NCBI GenBank assembly: GCA_003644825.1
Contig: QNDJ01000027.1
Location: 1 to 10,134, forward strand
Origin: B21-G16 sp003644825 [NCBI: Candidatus Zhuqueibacterota bacterium]
GTDB taxonomy: Bacteria > SM23-31 > B21-G16
Length of the DNA: 10,134 nucleotides
Reading direction: 5' to 3'
Shown: in pieces, positions 6,569 through 10,134 of the stretch
How the letters are laid out: the number at the start of each line of letters is the position of its first letter
Numbering within the stretch: the stretch's first letter is position 1
Translations under genes and position numbers: made by a program
The notes under the pieces: generated by a model
Databases searched by the model: none
What the model was told of the DNA's origin: nothing
What the model saw: the letters and a program-made list of their open reading frames with translations, nothing else

Positions 6569-8101
6569 TTAATTTTTCATTGAAGTAAAACTCTGGTTAG
6601 CTATTTTGCAGGCAGTTAAAAAACAGAGTCTGGCTACTTTTTCTATTTTCAATGGTGATATTTTTTCCCATGTATCAGTAGATTTATGGGCAAAATCTCC
6701 ACCACCATCATAATAAAATATAAATGGAATACCTTTTTTATAAAAAGAAGAATGGTCTGAACCTCCAGTTTCAACCTTTTCTGGTATATTTAAAGCAATA
6801 TCAATTTTTTTACTCATATTTATACTAATAGACAACAGGTTTTTGTTTTCATCTTTACAATGTAATTCTATTTCATTCGGGTTATTCCTGCCCACCATAT
6901 CAAGGTTGAGTATTGCAATTGTTTTAGAAAGAGGAATTACAGGATTGTCAACATAATATTGTGAACCAAGGCATCCTGATTCTTCTCCCGTAAAAGTTAT
7001 AAAAAGGATACTTCTTTTAGGTTTTATTTCACATTTAGTAAATGCCTGGGCTATTTCCAGCAAAGCTGCTGTTCCTGAAGCATTGTCATCTGCCCCGTTG
7101 AATATTTTTTTTAAATCCCTGGATACTCCTATATGGTCATAGTGAGCACCAATTATAATAGTTTCATCTTTTAAAATATCATCCGCACCTTCAAATAATC
7201 CGATAACATTCATCGCCTGATATTTCTTTTGAATAACATTCGTTTCAAGCTTTACTATCTGTTTTAATGCAAATGAACAGGGTTTTTTATTACTATCTAT
7301 TTTTCTTTTAAGTTCAATTATTGTTTTTCCCTCCTTTTTCAGGATTTCATTTGCTATATCCAGGGATATATATACCATTGGAAAACTATACCATTTTTCC
7401 TGGAGAACATCATTCCAGCAAAATAATTTCAATTTTTTAGCATAGTCTGCAATTTGTTTAATGCGTAAAAACGATAATTTTGATGGTATAGGAAACTTGT
7501 GGTCACGGGGTGATGTGCCTTTAACAAATATCATTCCAGCAGCACCATTTTTAATAGCCTGCATAACTCTTATTTCGTGAAGTGAGGCAACCCCCCATTG
7601 AGGCCCTTTTTTATGTATTTTACCCTCAAATATCATTACTATTTTATTTTTTACATCTATATTTTCATAGCTGTTGTAGTCATCTGTGATTATTCCATAA
7701 CCTGCAAAAACAACTCCTGTTTCAAGTTTATTTGAACCAACAGGTGCAACCTGAAAATCTTTTCCTTCTTCATAAATTTTTCCATCAATTTCAAGCCTAC
7801 CGGGAATACCGACTTCTGCAAAGTCCATTTTGATAGATTGATAGTATTTATTAGTTTTACTTATTGGTTTTAGTCCATATTTTTCAAATTCATTTGCAAT
7901 ATAACGTGCGGCTATTAATTGCTCCTGAGTAAATGTAGCTCTTCCTCTGAATTCATCCGATGAAAGAAATTTTACATGATAAAGAGCCTCAATGCCAGAT
8001 ATACTCTGTAAAGCTGATTGATTATGAATCTGAGAAAAAACCGTTGATGTAATAAAAATTAAAATTAAAAATATTATGATTCTTGTTTTTGCACATTTCA
8101 T
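6569..8101 (-). CDS. secreted M28-family aminopeptidase with PA domain
   Basis: Exported dizinc exopeptidase of 510 residues, predicted to release N-terminal amino acids from peptides. A Sec signal peptide spans 1-23 (MKCAKTR, hydrophobic core, likely cut at VFS/Q). The usual N-terminal helix region containing FLSSDEFRGR is at 45-54, a PA domain at about 125-200, and the M28 catalytic domain at about 295-500. The full metal site is visible: H320 and D322 (HYDH), D339 (GADDNASG), general base E373 and ligand E374 (TGEESG), D401 (NLDMVG), and H472 (AHKSTDT). The start is well supported: ATG at 8101 with GAGG nine bases upstream. It follows the M1-like peptidase gene by 30 bp with no terminator, so the two are almost certainly one operon and act on the same extracytoplasmic peptide pool. 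It ends in TAA. Substrate preference cannot be read from the sequence. Confidence 0.93.
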   Translation of the reverse strand: MKCAKTRIIIFLILIFITSTVFSQIHNQSALQSISGIEALYHVKFLSSDEFRGRATFTQEQLIAARYIANEFEKYGLKPISKTNKYYQSIKMDFAEVGIPGRLEIDGKIYEEGKDFQVAPVGSNKLETGVVFAGYGIITDDYNSYENIDVKNKIVMIFEGKIHKKGPQWGVASLHEIRVMQAIKNGAAGMIFVKGTSPRDHKFPIPSKLSFLRIKQIADYAKKLKLFCWNDVLQEKWYSFPMVYISLDIANEILKKEGKTIIELKRKIDSNKKPCSFALKQIVKLETNVIQKKYQAMNVIGLFEGADDILKDETIIIGAHYDHIGVSRDLKKIFNGADDNASGTAALLEIAQAFTKCEIKPKRSILFITFTGEESGCLGSQYYVDNPVIPLSKTIAILNLDMVGRNNPNEIELHCKDENKNLLSISINMSKKIDIALNIPEKVETGGSDHSSFYKKGIPFIFYYDGGGDFAHKSTDTWEKISPLKIEKVARLCFLTACKIANQSFTSMKN

Positions 8102-8131
8102 TTAAAATAACCTCAATTTGTTGATAAATAT

Positions 8132-10134
8132 TTACTTTTTTCTTTCCCCCAGAACAAAAGGCATCTTTAATCTTTTTTCAACCCACTCTCTATTTATTAC
8201 CATTCCAAATTGACTGTGGGTCATAGTTTTACCTTCATCATATTTTAACGCTTCATTGTAATATTTTAATGCTTCTTTTCTTTTGCCCTCTAAATCTCTT
8301 AAATGCCCAAGCCATACAAGAGTAGCAAAATGATAAAACCTTGAAGGGTTACACTCTACTACTTTTTTAAAAGATTCAAAAGATTCCTTATAATAACCAC
8401 CATCAAACAATGTTAACCCAAGTTTAAACCACAAATAATAACGGTCAAGATTTAAATCTAAAGCTTCTTTAAATGTTTCAAAAGCATCTTCTCCTGCTCC
8501 AGACCAAGGCAATCTGGAAATGTTCCGTATCAATTCATCATACGTAATAGGGAGAGGATTTTTCAACATAGCAAGCTTATTATAAGGGTCAAGTATAGCT
8601 TTTACCAGCTTTGATTTGCTTTCGAATTTCAAAGTGTTAACTTTTAAAGGAGTATTGGTATATTTAACCTGGCTGGTGCTATCTTCAAAAATAACCTTCA
8701 CTGGAACAGGCATTACCATTGACCCTTTTCGTTCTACCTTTATATAAGAAATATATTTATCATTATCTTTAATACAATCGCGGGATACAATTTGATAACA
8801 AAGATATTTGTTTGAACGTACCCATTGCTCAAAAAACCAGTTGAGGTTCTGACCACTGACCTGTTCACACACATTCCAGAAATCATTATAACCAAGCCGT
8901 TTTCTTCCATAGTCTTTCAAACATTTCTTATATATTCTCTCAAAGGTTTCCTTACCAAGAACACACTCAAGGGCACTTATTATGCTGAAACCTTTTCCAT
9001 GAACTACAATATTATTTCTATCAAACTTTATTGAAAGTAATTGCTCATAAGGCAAATCAACAGTAGTATCAACCTTTTTCTTCAATCCATCAAGATATCT
9101 ATTCATAAGTCCTTTATGCTTATCCAGTCCAAGATTCCTAAAAAGTATATATTCTCTATCAGCATATATTCCCATACCTATCCATAACCAGGATGAATAA
9201 TCCACATCCATTACATACTCACCCCAGTATTGATGACCGATTTCATGGGCGGTAATCCATTTCCAGTGTAATAAAGACTTTTTGTCAAACTGTTCCTGAC
9301 CATGTATAACAACAATCCCTGAAGCAAAAGGATACCCGCCCACTGGTCTGGAAGCACCGGGTATAATATAAAGAAACTTAAAGGGATAAAAACCAAGCCA
9401 GCTTTTATAGAACTTTATTGCATCCACAGCAGTTTCAAGGCATAATAATGCACATTTTTTACCCTTTTCTGTAAACAGAGAAGTAACCTGTATACCAGTA
9501 ACTTCTCTTGTTTCAACATTCAACCCTTTACCAAGGTAAATTCCAAATCTATTGATTCCATTATTCTCATAATAACCTGTTTCCTTATTCAATATACCAC
9601 TTATTGCAACGGAATAACCATCAGGTATATCAAGCTTGACTCTGAATCTATCATAAACAGGAAGGTCGTTCCACCACAGGCGTGGAAACCACTTCTGTAA
9701 TAATATCTCCTCTTTATTATTACCTATTAAATCATATCTGCTGAATTTTATTTTCAAAATTAGTTCTTTGCCTGGAAAAACAGGTTCAGGTAATACATAA
9801 AAAAGAGGAGATGAAACTGTTTTGTTCTTCTTATAATTTAATGGAAAAATACTTTTCCCTTTAATTTCAACTTCCAAAAAACTAACCCGTGAAATACACC
9901 AATCCATTGCAATAATTGATATTTCTTTAGAATAAGTATTTACAAATTTAACTGTTTCACTACCTTCAACTATGCTATTATCCACATCGATATTAACTTC
10001 AATTTTATAATTTGCCTCTGGTGGGTTTAATGGAACCCAGTACTTTTGCAACGCAGTTACATTTTGAATAATTATTAAATTTATTATTGTAGTAAAAATT
10101 ATACCAGATTTTTTAAAACAAAAGATTTTACCCA
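8132..10134 (-). CDS. divergent M1-type (gluzincin) metallopeptidase with TPR repeats; 5' end at window edge
   Basis: Numbering here is from the TTG at 10051, which gives 639 residues. The frame is open for 27 more codons to an NTG at the edge (bases 10133-10134 plus one missing base). The upstream stretch reads as a signal peptide: basic GKIFCFKKSG, a hydrophobic core, then NVTA just before LQKYW. The true start is therefore probably that NTG or beyond, giving about 667 residues, exported. An M1-like N-terminal beta domain (1-185) is followed by HEIGH (269-273) in a gluzincin domain and M1-like helices to about 412 (HGKGFSIISAL, FFEQWV). A beta segment follows at about 415-490, then about three TPR-like repeats at 520-607. 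The aminopeptidase GAMEN motif is absent (GGYPFASG instead). The usual NEG glutamate is missing (IGMG, 291-294), and the usual YEKG Tyr appears to be H351. Proteolysis is likely but unproven. It ends in TAA. Confidence 0.85.
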   Translation of the reverse strand, partial: GKIFCFKKSGIIFTTIINLIIIQNVTALQKYWVPLNPPEANYKIEVNIDVDNSIVEGSETVKFVNTYSKEISIIAMDWCISRVSFLEVEIKGKSIFPLNYKKNKTVSSPLFYVLPEPVFPGKELILKIKFSRYDLIGNNKEEILLQKWFPRLWWNDLPVYDRFRVKLDIPDGYSVAISGILNKETGYYENNGINRFGIYLGKGLNVETREVTGIQVTSLFTEKGKKCALLCLETAVDAIKFYKSWLGFYPFKFLYIIPGASRPVGGYPFASGIVVIHGQEQFDKKSLLHWKWITAHEIGHQYWGEYVMDVDYSSWLWIGMGIYADREYILFRNLGLDKHKGLMNRYLDGLKKKVDTTVDLPYEQLLSIKFDRNNIVVHGKGFSIISALECVLGKETFERIYKKCLKDYGRKRLGYNDFWNVCEQVSGQNLNWFFEQWVRSNKYLCYQIVSRDCIKDNDKYISYIKVERKGSMVMPVPVKVIFEDSTSQVKYTNTPLKVNTLKFESKSKLVKAILDPYNKLAMLKNPLPITYDELIRNISRLPWSGAGEDAFETFKEALDLNLDRYYLWFKLGLTLFDGGYYKESFESFKKVVECNPSRFYHFATLVWLGHLRDLEGKRKEALKYYNEALKYDEGKTMTHSQFGMVINREWVEKRLKMPFVLGERKK

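Noticed and set aside
8825-9034. Plus-strand 69-codon ORF
   Set aside because: Antisense to the M1-like catalytic domain, with no coding features of its own.
9211-9396. Minus-strand 61-codon hydrophobic ORF
   Set aside because: Out-of-frame overlap with the HEXXH region of the M1-like gene. Its hydrophobicity is a by-product of the shifted frame.

Overview
The window is a visibly AT-rich stretch (GC roughly one third by eye) in which every supportable protein gene lies on the minus strand, so transcription runs from right to left. Three products carry, or appear to carry, Sec-type signal peptides and are metallopeptidases. Together with the short intergenic gaps this suggests a Gram-negative, peptide- and amino-acid-using bacterium, possibly from an uncultured or little-studied phylum. 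I cannot place it more precisely. Trp is encoded by TGG and TGA ends other genes, so the standard bacterial code appears to apply.

Layout in transcription order. (1) 10134-8132: a divergent M1-type metallopeptidase with C-terminal TPR repeats. Its open frame reaches the window edge and encodes a signal peptide upstream of the obvious TTG. (2) 8101-6569: a canonical secreted M28 aminopeptidase with a PA domain, 30 bp downstream and clearly in the same operon. (3) A 209-bp AT-rich gap with a candidate promoter, then a PfkB/ribokinase-family sugar kinase (6359-5451) resembling sulfofructose kinase YihV. (4) A 245-bp gap holding a clean inverted repeat, a weak terminator candidate, a candidate promoter and a possible 8-codon leader ORF. 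It is followed by histidine ammonia-lyase (5205-3682), where a start four codons inside the longest ORF is better supported. (5) 3600-2110: a second secreted M28/PA peptidase, followed 12 bp later and in the same reading frame by a 199-codon ORF (2097-1498). (6) 1448-33: an NhaC/MleN-type Na+/H+ antiporter-family transporter.

Taken together, the genes look like peptide scavenging (three exported peptidases) coupled to amino-acid uptake and deamination (an NhaC-family carrier and histidine ammonia-lyase). The pathway assignment is inference: no hutU, hutI or formimidoyl-glutamate gene is visible. The kinase does not obviously belong to the same pathway.

The points most worth a second look are: the second M28 peptidase, which appears to be one roughly 700-residue protein interrupted by a single in-frame TGA; altered metal-ligand or catalytic positions in that M28 enzyme and in the M1-like enzyme; and the leader ORF whose stop overlaps the hutH start. 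I see no RNA genes, mobile elements, CRISPR arrays or defence genes.
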